In this document: piece by piece, positions 1 to 8,451 of the stretch
How the letters are laid out: every line of letters starts with the position of its first letter
Numbering within the stretch: position 1 is the first letter of the stretch
Source of the DNA: Ideonella sp.
GTDB taxonomy: Bacteria; Pseudomonadota; Gammaproteobacteria; Burkholderiales; Burkholderiaceae_C
Direction of reading: 5' to 3'
Assembly (NCBI GenBank): GCA_015075165.1
Contig: JABTUY010000001.1
Span: 1 to 64,000 of the forward strand
Length of the DNA stretch: 64,000 nucleotides
Program-made: the position numbers and the translations under genes
Notes under the pieces: generated by a model
Seen by the model: only the letters and a program-made list of their open reading frames with translations
The model's database searches: none
What the model was told of the DNA's origin: nothing

Positions 1-534
1 CACGCCGCCGGAGTGCCCCGGGCAGTGCCACGAGTACGAGCCGTCCTGCGCGTAGTCGACCAGCGCCTTGAAGAACGGCGGCGCCACGCCATCGAGGTAG
101 CTGCGTGCCTCGCGGATGATGTGGCGCGCAACGAACTCCGGCGTGTCCTCGAACATGTGCACGTAGCCGTGCAGTTCGCGCAGGATGTCGTTCGGGATGT
201 GCTGCGAGGTGCGCGTCTCGCCGTACAGGTAGATCGGGATATCGGCGTTGCGGCGACGGATCTCGCCGATGAAGTTGCGCAGCGCGACGATCGCGGCGGC
301 CGGGTCGGCCTGCGTGCCGGAGGCGAACTCCTCGTCGTCGATCGACAGGATGAACGCGCTGGCGCGGCTTTGCTGCTGTGCGAACTGGCTCAGGTCGCCG
401 TAGCTGGTGACGCCCAGCACCTCCATGCCCTCCTTCTCGATCGCCGACGCGAGCGCGCGGATGCCGAGACCCGACGCGTTCTCGGAGCGGAAGTCCTCAT
501 CGATGATGACGATGGGGAAGTGAAAGCGCAGCAT
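1..534 (-). CDS. Orn/Lys/Arg decarboxylase, N-terminal part (3' end outside window)
   Basis: This is a PLP-dependent basic amino acid decarboxylase of the fold I, biodegradative class (lysine, arginine or ornithine to the diamine plus CO2); the substrate cannot be told from this piece. The 178 visible codons begin at an ATG preceded by GGAGG about ten bases upstream. They encode the N-terminal 'wing' domain, which resembles a response-regulator receiver fold (IIDEDFRSENASGLGIRAL near the start), and then the start of the large domain, where the window ends just after a CPGHSGG motif typical of the family. The gene runs off the left edge in frame, so nothing suggests a break. It is divergent from the NfeD gene across a 156 base gap in which I see no further gene. 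Confidence 0.85.
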   Translation of the reverse strand, partial: MLRFHFPIVIIDEDFRSENASGLGIRALASAIEKEGMEVLGVTSYGDLSQFAQQQSRASAFILSIDDEEFASGTQADPAAAIVALRNFIGEIRRRNADIPIYLYGETRTSQHIPNDILRELHGYVHMFEDTPEFVARHIIREARSYLDGVAPPFFKALVDYAQDGSYSWHCPGHSGGV

Positions 535-690
535 CGTGGGTGGCCTCCGGCCGGCGGGGTGCAAGTGCTGAGAGCAACGAGCGCGAGAGTGTAGGACCGA
601 TTCGGCGGGGGCCTCGCCGAACGACAAGCCTCGCCGGGCGCACCGTGTGGCTACACTGCGCCCCGGGCGAAGTTGCCACGGAGGCTTGCC

Positions 691-1131
691 ATGCAATGGG
701 CCGCATCGACACTGTGGTGGTTGGCCGCCGGCGTGCTGGTGGCGGTCGAGCTGGCCAGTGGCACGTTTTACCTGCTGATGCTGGCCTTCGGTGCCGCAGC
801 CGGCGCGCTGGCGGCGCATCTCGGCGCCGGCGCGAATACCCAGATGGTGATCGCCGCGCTGGTCGGCGGCGGCGCCACCGCGCTGTGGCACTTCAAGCGC
901 TTTCGGGCGCCGCGTTCGGCACCGGCCGAGGCCAACCCCGATGTCAACCTCGACATCGGCCAGACGGTGCGTGTCGACGCCTGGGCTGCCGACGGCACGG
1001 CGCAGGTGAACTACCGCGGCGCATCGTGGGCGGTGAGCTTCCGCGGCACCGGCGCGCCGGCACCGGGCGAGCACACCATCGTCGCCGTGCAGGGCAGCCG
1101 CCTGATGGTGGCCCCGCGCAGCGCCCCGTAG
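691..1131 (+). CDS. NfeD family membrane protein
   Basis: This 146-residue protein of the NfeD family is likely an inner-membrane partner of SPFH/band 7 proteins. Three hydrophobic segments lie at about residues 6-24, 27-45 and 50-66, followed by a soluble C-terminal OB-fold-like domain at about 87-142 (GQTVRVDAW, then GTGAPAPGE). I chose the ATG at 691 over an upstream TTG at 673 because a GGAGG lies about seven bases before it. The next gene, 39 bases on, is an SPFH protein, the classic NfeD partner, so the two are probably one operon acting in membrane-domain organisation or membrane-protein quality control. The length matches short NfeD1b-type proteins without the protease domain. Confidence 0.88.
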   Translation: MQWAASTLWWLAAGVLVAVELASGTFYLLMLAFGAAAGALAAHLGAGANTQMVIAALVGGGATALWHFKRFRAPRSAPAEANPDVNLDIGQTVRVDAWAADGTAQVNYRGASWAVSFRGTGAPAPGEHTIVAVQGSRLMVAPRSAP

Positions 1132-1170
1132 CCTGCACCGCTTCTTCTTTCGCAGCCGGAGAGACCCGCC

Positions 1171-2082
1171 ATGGAAGTCGCCCTGATCGTCGTCGTCATC
1201 GCCGTGATCTTCGTCGTGCGCACGTTCAAGATCGTGCCGCAGCAGCACGCCTGGGTTGTCGAGCGCCTCGGCCGCTACGACCGCACGCTGACGCCGGGCC
1301 TGAAGTTCGTGATCCCGTTCGTCGAGCGCGTGAGCTACAAGCACTCGCTGAAGGAGATCCCGCTCGACGTGCCGAGCCAGATCTGCATCACGCGGGACAA
1401 CACGCAGCTGCAGGTCGACGGCATCCTGTACTTCCAGATCACCGACGCGATGCGCGCCAGCTACGGCTCGAGCAACTACGTGGTCGCGATCACCCAGCTC
1501 GCGCAGACCACGCTGCGCAGCGTGATCGGCAAGATGGAGCTCGACAAGACCTTCGAGGAGCGCGACGCGATCAACGCCGCGGTGGTGGCCGCGCTCGACG
1601 AGGCGGCGCTGAACTGGGGCGTGAAAGTGCTGCGCTACGAGATCAAGGACTTGACGCCACCGGCGGAGATCCTGCGTTCGATGCAGGCGCAGATCACCGC
1701 CGAGCGCGAGAAGCGCGCGCTGATCGCCGCCTCCGAGGGCAAGCGCCAGGAACAGATCAACCTCGCCGAGGGCGCGCGCGCGGCGGTCATCGCCAAGAGC
1801 GAGGGCGAGAAGCAGGCCGAGATCAACAAGGCACAGGGCGAGGCAACCGCGATCACCGCGGTGGCCGATGCCACCGCCGGCGCGATCCGGCAGATCGCGG
1901 CGGCGATCCAGCAGCCCGGCGGCGAACAGGCGGTGCAGCTCAAAGTGGCCGAGCGTGCGGTCGACGCCTACCAGCAGCTCGCCAAGACCAACAACACGAT
2001 GATCGTGCCGGGCAACATGACCGAAGTGGCGACACTGATCGGCACCGCGATGGCGCTGATGAAGGGGAGCGCGAAGGCGTAA
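1171..2082 (+). CDS. SPFH/Band 7 (stomatin/paraslipin, QmcA-like) protein
   Basis: This is an inner-membrane anchored SPFH-domain protein of the stomatin/paraslipin type, 303 residues, matching the E. coli QmcA length. An N-terminal hydrophobic anchor spans about residues 3-16. It is followed by the band 7 domain (IVPQQHAWVVERLGRY, then a region with LTPGLKF), and then a long Ala/Glu/Lys-rich coiled coil (repeated EGEKQAEINKAQGEA-type heptads) at about 180-250 that normally drives oligomerisation. The short C-terminal stretch is hydrophobic. The gene follows nfeD and is followed by a tRNA gene. A GGAGAG motif lies upstream of the ATG. Function in the cell is inferred from family (scaffold for membrane microdomains or FtsH-linked quality control). 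Confidence 0.9.
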   Translation: MEVALIVVVIAVIFVVRTFKIVPQQHAWVVERLGRYDRTLTPGLKFVIPFVERVSYKHSLKEIPLDVPSQICITRDNTQLQVDGILYFQITDAMRASYGSSNYVVAITQLAQTTLRSVIGKMELDKTFEERDAINAAVVAALDEAALNWGVKVLRYEIKDLTPPAEILRSMQAQITAEREKRALIAASEGKRQEQINLAEGARAAVIAKSEGEKQAEINKAQGEATAITAVADATAGAIRQIAAAIQQPGGEQAVQLKVAERAVDAYQQLAKTNNTMIVPGNMTEVATLIGTAMALMKGSAKA

Positions 2083-2110
2083 GTGGATACAATCCCGGCT
2101 CCCTCTACCG

Positions 2111-2201
2111 GGAGGGATGGATGAGCGGTTTAAGTCGCACGCCTGGAAAGCGTGTGTGGGTTAACAGCCCACCGCGGGTTCGAATCCCGCTCCCTCCGCC
2201 A
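2111..2201 (+). tRNA. tRNA-Ser(GGA)
   Basis: The gene folds as a 91-base class II tRNA. The acceptor arms GGAGGGA and TCCCTCC pair perfectly, the CCA end is encoded (2199-2201), and the long variable arm typical of serine tRNAs is present. The anticodon stem CACGC/GCGTG encloses the loop CTGGAAA, giving anticodon GGA at 2145-2147. The T arm has the GGTTCGAATCC consensus. Confidence 0.97.
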
Positions 2202-2242
2202 GTGGGCACCCCGGTAGCCGGCAGCCGCAGCGCCGCGTGCGC

Positions 2243-3490
2243 TCAGTGCGGCACCACACGCCAGACCTCGCCGGCCTTCTCGGCCACCACGTAGAGGTTG
2301 CCGCCCGGCCCCTGCACCAGCGAGCGGTAGCGCGCAGCGGGCAGACTGGCGTCGGCGGCCGAGGTGGCCATGCCGCTGGCGTCGAGGCCGAGGATGACCA
2401 GGCGCTGGCCACCCATGATGCCGACCGCGAGGCGGCCATCCCACGCCTTCCATTGCGTGCCGCTGAGGAAGGTGCACGGGCCGGTGCCTTGCGAGCGAGC
2501 GTCGTTGTTCCAGCTCGGCTTCATTGCACTCGGAAAGCGTGCCAGGTCGGTCATCGGCATCGTCGTCGGGTTGCCGGCGTAGCCGCAGTAGCCGTCGGGG
2601 CAGTTCAGGCCCGGGCGATTCTGCGGATCCCAGCCGCCGTTGCCGCCGGCAACGAGCGCAGTCACCTCGTCGCTGTGGTTTGGGCCGTGCTCCGAGGTGA
2701 ACGGCTGGCCCGTACCGGGGCGGAAGGCAATGCCCTGCACGTTGCGGTGGCCGTACGTGAAGATGCGTGGGTCGCCGCCGCTGGGCGTGTGGTTGCCGGG
2801 TGCCGCGGTGCCGCTGCGGTCGACGCGCAGCACCTTGCCGCCGAGCCGGGTCAGGTCTTGCGGCAGCGTCGCGTTGTGGTTGTCGCCGGTGGTGATGTAG
2901 AGATAGCCGTCAGGTCCGAAGCGGATGCGGCCGCCGCTGTGTGCGCCGGCGTCGGCCACCGCGTTGCGCACATCCTTGAACGGGATGTCGGTGACGATGT
3001 CGGTGCGCGAACCCGGCACCACCGACCTGAAGTCGGCCGCCAGCACCAGCCGCACCACGCGATTGGTACGCGGGTGGGTACGCAGATTCGACGCCATGTA
3101 GACGTAGACGGTTCGATTGCCGGCGAAGTCGGGGTCGAGCGCCACGCCGTTCATGCCGCTTTGCCCGTAGCAGAACAGGTCGGGCGCGACCAGCGCCGAC
3201 CCTGAGGTACCGAACAGCCGCACGACCGACCCATCGGCCAGCCGCACCGACAAGCCCCTGCACTTCTCGGTGACGAACAGCGTCTGCCCGTCGGGTGCGA
3301 AGGCGATGTCCCACGGGTTCGACAGCCCGCTCATCACGACCGTGCGCGTCAGCGTCGGCACCGCCGCTGATGTGGTCGCAGCGGACGCCGCGCCCGCGCT
3401 CGATTCGGGCGCGCCGCTGCGGCCGCAGCCGGGCAGAGCCAGCGCCGAAGCCAGCAGGCCGGCTCGAAGCGTTGTCAGCACCGGGTTCAT
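2243..3490 (-). CDS. PQQ-dependent sugar dehydrogenase, lipoprotein
   Basis: This is a soluble aldose sugar dehydrogenase of the GSDH/YliI beta-propeller family, which oxidises sugars with PQQ in the periplasm. The 415-residue protein begins with a lipoprotein signal peptide (lipobox LPGC, Cys22), so it is probably tethered to a membrane. Family features include SNPWDIAFAPDG near the start of the propeller, the central DAGAHSGGRIRFGPDG segment with its catalytic-type His, TTGDNHN, and YGHRNVQG followed by SEHGPN. I start at the ATG preceded by GGGGAG rather than an ATG 13 codons upstream, because this start gives the signal peptide directly. Substrate preference cannot be read. No PQQ-synthesis gene is nearby. 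Confidence 0.85.
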   Translation of the reverse strand: MNPVLTTLRAGLLASALALPGCGRSGAPESSAGAASAATTSAAVPTLTRTVVMSGLSNPWDIAFAPDGQTLFVTEKCRGLSVRLADGSVVRLFGTSGSALVAPDLFCYGQSGMNGVALDPDFAGNRTVYVYMASNLRTHPRTNRVVRLVLAADFRSVVPGSRTDIVTDIPFKDVRNAVADAGAHSGGRIRFGPDGYLYITTGDNHNATLPQDLTRLGGKVLRVDRSGTAAPGNHTPSGGDPRIFTYGHRNVQGIAFRPGTGQPFTSEHGPNHSDEVTALVAGGNGGWDPQNRPGLNCPDGYCGYAGNPTTMPMTDLARFPSAMKPSWNNDARSQGTGPCTFLSGTQWKAWDGRLAVGIMGGQRLVILGLDASGMATSAADASLPAARYRSLVQGPGGNLYVVAEKAGEVWRVVPH

Positions 3491-3561
3491 GTCAAGCTCC
3501 CCAAGGGCGATCGGCACAGCATCGAGCATCGATGATTCCAGGCTCGCATGCCACTGGCAAG

Positions 3562-3589
3562 AAAAAAGGGCGCCGCAAGCGGCGCCCTT
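3562..3589 (-). terminator. Rho-independent terminator of the LivK-type gene
   Basis: A perfect ten-pair GC-rich hairpin (arms AAGGGCGCCG and CGGCGCCCTT, loop CTTG read on the minus strand) is followed on the minus strand by a run of T. It lies 24 bases after the stop of the substrate-binding-protein gene. Confidence 0.92.
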
Positions 3590-3612
3590 CGATCAGCAAG
3601 AGCAGATCAGGA

Positions 3613-4743
3613 TCAGTTCAGCGCAACCTTCTTGCCGTCCTTGTACTGGTACAGCGTCATCGCCGGATCCTTCAGCTCGCCGTCTTTCTCGAACGCGATG
3701 TTGGCCGTGACACCCTTGTACTTGATGGCCGCCAGCTTCGGCATGTAGACCTTCGGATCGGTCGACCCGGCATCGACCATCGCCTGCACCAGCACGTGCA
3801 CTGCATCGTAGACGTACGGCGAGTAGACCTGGAATTGATTCGGATACTTGGCGTCGTAGCGCGCCTTCCAGGCCGTGCCACCGGGCATCTTCTGCAGCGA
3901 TGCGCCGCCCTCGGCGCAGATCACGTTGCCCAGCGTCTTGGCGCCGCCCGACAGCTCGGCCAGCTTGGCGGTGCAGATGCCGTCGCCGCCGAAGAACTTC
4001 ACGTTGCTCAGGCCGAGTTGCTCCATCTGGCGCAGCATCGGGCCGCCTTGCGGGTCCATGCCGCCGAAGAAGATGCCATCGGGGTTCTTCGACTTGATGG
4101 CGGTGAGGATCGCCATGAAGTCGGTCGCCTTGTCGTTGGTGTACTGCTGGTCGACGATCTGGATGCCCTTGCTCTTGGCGGTGGCGGCGAACACCTCGGC
4201 CACGCCCTGGCCGTACGCGGTGCGGTCATCGATGACCGCCACCCGCTTCAGGTGCAGCGCGTTGACGGCGTACAGCGCCAGGCCGGCGCCGAGCGCGTTG
4301 TCGTTGGCCAGCAGGCGGAACGTGGTCTTGAAGCCTTGCTGCGTCAGCTTCGGGTTGGTGGCCGACGGTGTGATGTGCGGAATGCCGCACTGGTTGTACA
4401 CGGCCGATGCGGCGATCGTGGGGCCCGAGTTCAGGTGACCGACGACGCCGGCGACCTTGGTGTCGCAGAACTTCTGTGCCGCCGCGGTGCCCTGCTTCGG
4501 GTCGGCCGCATCGTCTTCGGCGACCAGTTCGAGCTTGACCTTCTTGCCGCCGATCGTCACGCCCTTGGCGTTGAGATCGTCGATCGCCATGCGCGCGCCG
4601 TTCTCGTTGTCCTTGCCGTAGTGCGCTTGCGGGCCCGACACCGGCCCGACGTGGCCGATCTTGACCACCATCTCTTGCGCCGATACCGCGCCGGCAAACA
4701 ACGCGGCCGCCGCGGCGGCGATCAGGGTGAACTTGACTTGCAT
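3613..4743 (-). CDS. Branched-chain amino acid ABC transporter substrate-binding protein (LivK/LivJ-like)
   Basis: This is a periplasmic binding protein of the type I (LIVBP) fold that would deliver branched-chain amino acids, or related ligands, to an ABC importer. It has a 23-residue Sec signal peptide ending in AVSAQ and 376 residues overall. Family signatures are KIGHVGPVSGPQAHYGKDNENG near the mature N-terminus, LVAEDDAADPKQG, a conserved SAVYNQCGIPHITPSATNP stretch and DRTAYGQG in the hinge region. The start ATG has GGAGG 11 bases upstream. No permease or ATPase gene lies next to it, so this is a lone binding protein that would work with a transporter encoded elsewhere, a common situation in Burkholderiales. 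A strong terminator ends the transcript. Confidence 0.93.
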   Translation of the reverse strand: MQVKFTLIAAAAAALFAGAVSAQEMVVKIGHVGPVSGPQAHYGKDNENGARMAIDDLNAKGVTIGGKKVKLELVAEDDAADPKQGTAAAQKFCDTKVAGVVGHLNSGPTIAASAVYNQCGIPHITPSATNPKLTQQGFKTTFRLLANDNALGAGLALYAVNALHLKRVAVIDDRTAYGQGVAEVFAATAKSKGIQIVDQQYTNDKATDFMAILTAIKSKNPDGIFFGGMDPQGGPMLRQMEQLGLSNVKFFGGDGICTAKLAELSGGAKTLGNVICAEGGASLQKMPGGTAWKARYDAKYPNQFQVYSPYVYDAVHVLVQAMVDAGSTDPKVYMPKLAAIKYKGVTANIAFEKDGELKDPAMTLYQYKDGKKVALN

Positions 4744-4947
4744 AGGGAATGGACCTCCAAGTGGTGCTGTGCCCAGGGCCAGCGTGTATTCAGGCGGCCG
4801 AGACAATACTCCAAAAACCGCTGCGCTCGCCTACCGGAAACCTCGGGGCCGGGCGCCGGGCACTTCAGGGCAAGCGCGGTCAACCGAAACGGCGCGCGAG
4901 TCAGTGGGGCGAGCCGGGTGGCGGCGCGCTGCCGGTTGTCCGGTGGT

Positions 4948-5310
4948 TCAGCCGCCGCGCTGGCGCTTGACTTCTTCCGCGACGGCTTCGTGCACCGCCT
5001 CGCGCAGCGCGTGGGCGAGCTCCCTGCGCGCATCGTCGACCAGCGCGGCATGCACGCGCGTCACCGCGGCGGCCAGCGCGTCGCGCAGCCGGTGCTCGAA
5101 CAGCAGGTCGACCCGCACCTGCAGTTGCTCGATCACCCTTTGCGCGATGCGCTCCTCGTTCACCAGGGCGGCGGCCATCAGCGGGTCGGACGCCACGGCC
5201 GCTTCGCCACGCGGCGCCGGCGCTACCGCATCCGGCTCGGCCCGCAGGTCGGCAATGATCTCGGTCAGGGTCGGCAGCACGCGTGGCGGCGGCTTGGATT
5301 CGGGGTTCAT
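4948..5310 (-). CDS. Conserved hypothetical protein after holC
   Basis: I do not recognise a characterised family for this 120-residue protein. It is proline-rich at the start (MNPESKPPPRVLPTL), has a short Ala/Pro linker, and then a long, very likely helical, charged region (about residues 45-118, rich in Glu, Arg and Ala with regular leucines) that could form a coiled coil. There are no membrane segments or Cys. Its ATG overlaps the holC stop as ATGA, so it is translationally coupled to the DNA polymerase chi subunit and probably co-transcribed with pepA and holC. A role near the replisome is only guilt by association. The 200 bases between it and the LivK-type gene hold nothing I can recognise. 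Confidence 0.7.
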   Translation of the reverse strand: MNPESKPPPRVLPTLTEIIADLRAEPDAVAPAPRGEAAVASDPLMAAALVNEERIAQRVIEQLQVRVDLLFEHRLRDALAAAVTRVHAALVDDARRELAHALREAVHEAVAEEVKRQRGG

Positions 5311-5780
5311 TGCGTGGCATCGCCATCCGCCGCGGCCCCCTTGGCCGCAATGCGAACGGGCTCGAGTCCGTCGGCCACGTATTGTCGCCAGCGCGCACGG
5401 CCGGAGTGCACTGCATCGGCGGCGCTGCCCACGATCTCGATCACCCGCGTGAAACGCGCCACATCGGCGACGACGGGGTCACCCAGGTTCACTGCCACCT
5501 CGATCGGCGGCCACGACGGCGGCCACGCCGCGCCACGATCGACCAGCCAGATCGGCGTGCGTTGCAACGCCTCGTCGGGCCGGTCGCCGGCGCGCAGCCG
5601 GACGTGGGGCACGAACTCGAGCTGCTCGAACGTCCACAGCAGCGTGTCGAGCCGGCCCAGGGTCGCGCCGTCACCGGCCACCAGCACGCGCGAGCCCTGG
5701 CGAAAAGCCTTGCGCAACAGGCGGCAGGCGTAGGCCAACGAGTCGCCGACGCCAATGTGGAACTCCAGCTTCAGCGGCAC
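5307..5780 (-). CDS. holC: DNA polymerase III chi subunit
   Basis: HolC is the clamp-loader accessory subunit that links the DNA polymerase III holoenzyme to single-strand binding protein. The 157-residue product starts with FHIGVGDSLAYACRLLRKA, the usual chi opening in which a beta strand leads to a helix that gathers the polymer-binding face. Further family features are GSRVLVAGDG, LDTLLWTFEQLEFVPH and TPIWLVDRG. The open frame extends far upstream over pepA, but the family N-terminus fits the GTG at 5780. The gene lies 65 bases after pepA and overlaps the next gene by ATGA. The pepA-holC pairing is common in Proteobacteria and supports the call. Confidence 0.88.
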   Translation of the reverse strand: MPLKLEFHIGVGDSLAYACRLLRKAFRQGSRVLVAGDGATLGRLDTLLWTFEQLEFVPHVRLRAGDRPDEALQRTPIWLVDRGAAWPPSWPPIEVAVNLGDPVVADVARFTRVIEIVGSAADAVHSGRARWRQYVADGLEPVRIAAKGAAADGDATQ

Positions 5781-5845
5781 GCTTGGACCCCGGACAGGTC
5801 GATCGGAGCCTGCGCAGCGCGCTGCCGCGGGCGACGTGCCGTGGC

Positions 5846-7315
5846 TCAGGCCGCCCGGGCCTGCTCGAGCACGTAGTGCGTCAGCAGGCCCACCGGCCGG
5901 CCGGTGGCGCCCTTGTTCGCACCGGTCTTCCACGCCGTGCCGGCGATGTCCAGGTGTGCCCAATGCAGCTTGGCGGCGAAGCGCTTCAGGAACATCGCCG
6001 CGGTGATCGCGCCGCCGGCACGCGGGCCGACATTGGCGACGTCGGCGAACGAGGTCTTCAGGGCCTCGTCGTACTCGGCATCCAGCGGCATGCGCCAACA
6101 AGGGTCGAGCGCGGCGTCGCCGGCACGGCCGAGCGATTCGGCTAGTGCGTCGTGCGGCGTGAACAGGCCACTGCGGTGATGGCCGAGCGCGATCACGCAG
6201 GCGCCGGTCAGCGTGGCGATATCGACCACCGCACGCGGCGCGAGCCGCTCGGCGTAGCTCAGTGCGTCGCACAGGATCAGCCGGCCCTCGGCATCGGTGT
6301 TCAGGATCTCGATCGTCTTGCCCGACAGGCTGGTCACCACATCGCCGGGCTTCACCGCGCGGCCGCTGGGCAGGTTCTCGCAGGCGGCGATCAGCCCGAC
6401 CAGGTTGATCGCCGGCTTCAGTTGGGCGACGGCGCGCAACGTGCCGAGCACGCTGGCGGCGCCGCCCATGTCGAACTTCATCTCGTCCATCTCGGCGGCC
6501 GGCTTGATCGAGATGCCGCCGCTGTCGAACGTGATGCCCTTGCCCACCAGCACCACCGGCGGCGCGCTGGCCGCCGCGCCCTGGTAGCCCAACACGATGA
6601 ACCGCGGCGGCTGCTCCGAGCCCTGCGACACCGCGAGCAACGCGCCCATGCCGAGCTGCTCGATCTCCTTGCGGCCGAGCACCTGGACCTTCAGCTTCAT
6701 CTGGCGGGCGAGCTCCTGGGCCTGCTCGGCCAGCTGCGACGGCGTGCAATGGTTGCCTGGCCGGTTGGCCAGCTCGCGTGCCAGCTTCACGCCGGCGGCG
6801 ATCGCGGCGCCTTGCTTGGTGCCTTCGGCCACCGAGGCTTCGTCGGCCCTGGCGCACAACAGCGTCACACGACCGAGCTTCGGTGCCGGTCCGGCGCTCG
6901 GCTTGGTGTGGCGGTACAGATAGACGGCATCGCCCGCGGCCTGCGTCAGCGCCTCGGCGTGGCCGGCGCCGACCGCGCCCGCGCCATGCAGCCACACCGC
7001 CAGATGCCTGCTGCCCAGTGCCTTCAGCTGCGCGAGGCCAGCCACGAAGGCGGCCTTCACGGCGCGCGGCGAGGCATCGGCGGCCACCGCCAGCACAACG
7101 CGCGGCGCCTTCACGCCCGACACCGCGCCGAGGTACAGGCAGCGCCCGCCTTCGAGCGCGAGATCGCCCTGCTTGAGCGCGCGCTGCAGCGCGGCGTTCA
7201 ACGCACGCGGCAGATCGGCCTTGCCCTTGGCGCCGGCCACGATCACGACGAGCAGCGCATCGGCCGCCGTGGCCACCACGCCGGTCGGCGCGATCGCCTG
7301 GTGTCTGAAGTCCAT
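5846..7315 (-). CDS. pepA: Leucyl aminopeptidase (cytosol aminopeptidase)
   Basis: PepA is a cytosolic, two-metal M17 aminopeptidase that removes N-terminal leucine and other residues. In some bacteria it also binds DNA at recombination sites. The 489-residue length is usual. The metal ligands are all present: K259, D264, D282, D341 and E343, with catalytic K271 and R345. The family signature NTDAEGRL sits at 339-346. The N-terminal half is the smaller, variable domain. The gene heads a probable operon with holC and an unknown gene, and is divergent from lptF across only 27 bases, so the two starts share a promoter region. Confidence 0.97.
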   Translation of the reverse strand: MDFRHQAIAPTGVVATAADALLVVIVAGAKGKADLPRALNAALQRALKQGDLALEGGRCLYLGAVSGVKAPRVVLAVAADASPRAVKAAFVAGLAQLKALGSRHLAVWLHGAGAVGAGHAEALTQAAGDAVYLYRHTKPSAGPAPKLGRVTLLCARADEASVAEGTKQGAAIAAGVKLARELANRPGNHCTPSQLAEQAQELARQMKLKVQVLGRKEIEQLGMGALLAVSQGSEQPPRFIVLGYQGAAASAPPVVLVGKGITFDSGGISIKPAAEMDEMKFDMGGAASVLGTLRAVAQLKPAINLVGLIAACENLPSGRAVKPGDVVTSLSGKTIEILNTDAEGRLILCDALSYAERLAPRAVVDIATLTGACVIALGHHRSGLFTPHDALAESLGRAGDAALDPCWRMPLDAEYDEALKTSFADVANVGPRAGGAITAAMFLKRFAAKLHWAHLDIAGTAWKTGANKGATGRPVGLLTHYVLEQARAA

Positions 7316-7342
7316 AATCCGCCTGCGTTCTGAAGGGAGCCG

Positions 7343-8437
7343 ATGTTATTCGATTCGACGCTGCGCAAGGAGCTCGCGCGCGGCTTCGGGGCGACGCTGG
7401 TGGTGATCCTCACCATCGTCATCACGATGATGCTGATCCGCGTGCTCGGCCAGGCCGCCAACGGTGCGGTGGCGCCAACCGACGTGGTGCTGCTGATGGG
7501 CTACACCGCGCTGAGCCACCTGCCGACGATGCTCGCACTCAGCCTGTTCGTCGCCATCGTCGTCACGCTCGGGCGCATGTACCGCGACAGCGAGATGGCG
7601 ATCTGGTTCGCCAGCGGCGTGTCGCTGACGCGTTTCGTCACGCCGGTGCTGCGCGTCAGCTGGCCGGTGCTGCTGGTGGTGGCCGCATTGGTGCTGGTGG
7701 TGTGGCCGTGGGGCAACCGCAGCAGCGCCGAGCTGCGCGATCGCTACGAGCAGCGCTCCGACCTCTCGCGCGTGACGCCCGGCGTGTTCCAGACCTCGCG
7801 CGATGGCCGCCGCGTGTTCTTCGTCGACAAGGGCTCCGACGAGGCGATGAACGCGCGCGGCGTGTTCGTGCTGGCCAACGGCGACCACGACGAATCGCTC
7901 ACGTCGGCGCGCAGCGCGCATATGGAGGCCGTCGGGTCCGACCGCTTCCTGGTGCTCGACAGCGGGCAGCGCACGCAGGTCGACCGCCGCAGCGGCGAGC
8001 GCAGCCTGGCCAGCTTCGAGCGCTACCAGGTGCTCACCGGCGAGCGGCAGATGCAGCGCGCCGCCAACCGCACGCCGAAAACGATGGCCACGCTCGATCT
8101 GCTGCGCGACCCCGGTGCACGCAACCAGGGCGAGCTCGTCTGGCGGCTGGGGCTGCTGTTCGGCGCCATCAATCTCGTGCTGCTGGCGATCGGGCTGGCG
8201 GCGATCAACCCGCGCCGTGCGAACAACTGGAACCTGCTGTTCGCGTTGATGGGCTTCGTCGTCTACTACAACCTGATCAACCTGTCGCAGGCCTGGGTCG
8301 CCGGCGGACGCGTGGCGCTCGCGCCGGCGATGGCGGCCGTGCACGGCGGCGCGCTGGTGCTGGCGCTGGCGCTGATCTGGTGGCGCGACCATGCGGCCGT
8401 ACGACGCCCGCTGCGCTGGCGGCGCGCGACGGCCTGA
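7343..8437 (+). CDS. lptF: LPS export ABC transporter permease LptF
   Basis: LptF is one of the two permease subunits of the LptB2FG complex, which extracts lipopolysaccharide from the inner membrane and pushes it along the Lpt bridge. The 364-residue product has N-terminal transmembrane helices (hydrophobic stretches at about 14-35 and 54-75), a periplasmic beta-jellyroll region in the middle (with [15 protein letters not shown]) and three C-terminal helices. The opening [20 protein letters not shown] is typical. A GGGAG precedes the ATG. lptG follows 14 bases later, which fixes the identity of this YjgP/YjgQ-type protein as LptF by order. Confidence 0.95.
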   Translation: MLFDSTLRKELARGFGATLVVILTIVITMMLIRVLGQAANGAVAPTDVVLLMGYTALSHLPTMLALSLFVAIVVTLGRMYRDSEMAIWFASGVSLTRFVTPVLRVSWPVLLVVAALVLVVWPWGNRSSAELRDRYEQRSDLSRVTPGVFQTSRDGRRVFFVDKGSDEAMNARGVFVLANGDHDESLTSARSAHMEAVGSDRFLVLDSGQRTQVDRRSGERSLASFERYQVLTGERQMQRAANRTPKTMATLDLLRDPGARNQGELVWRLGLLFGAINLVLLAIGLAAINPRRANNWNLLFALMGFVVYYNLINLSQAWVAGGRVALAPAMAAVHGGALVLALALIWWRDHAAVRRPLRWRRATA

Positions 8438-8451
8438 ACAGCCACCCGAGC

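Noticed and set aside
5781-6995. N-terminal extension of holC back through pepA
   Set aside because: The extension overlaps pepA on the same strand in another frame and lacks family similarity; the chi family N-terminus starts at 5780.
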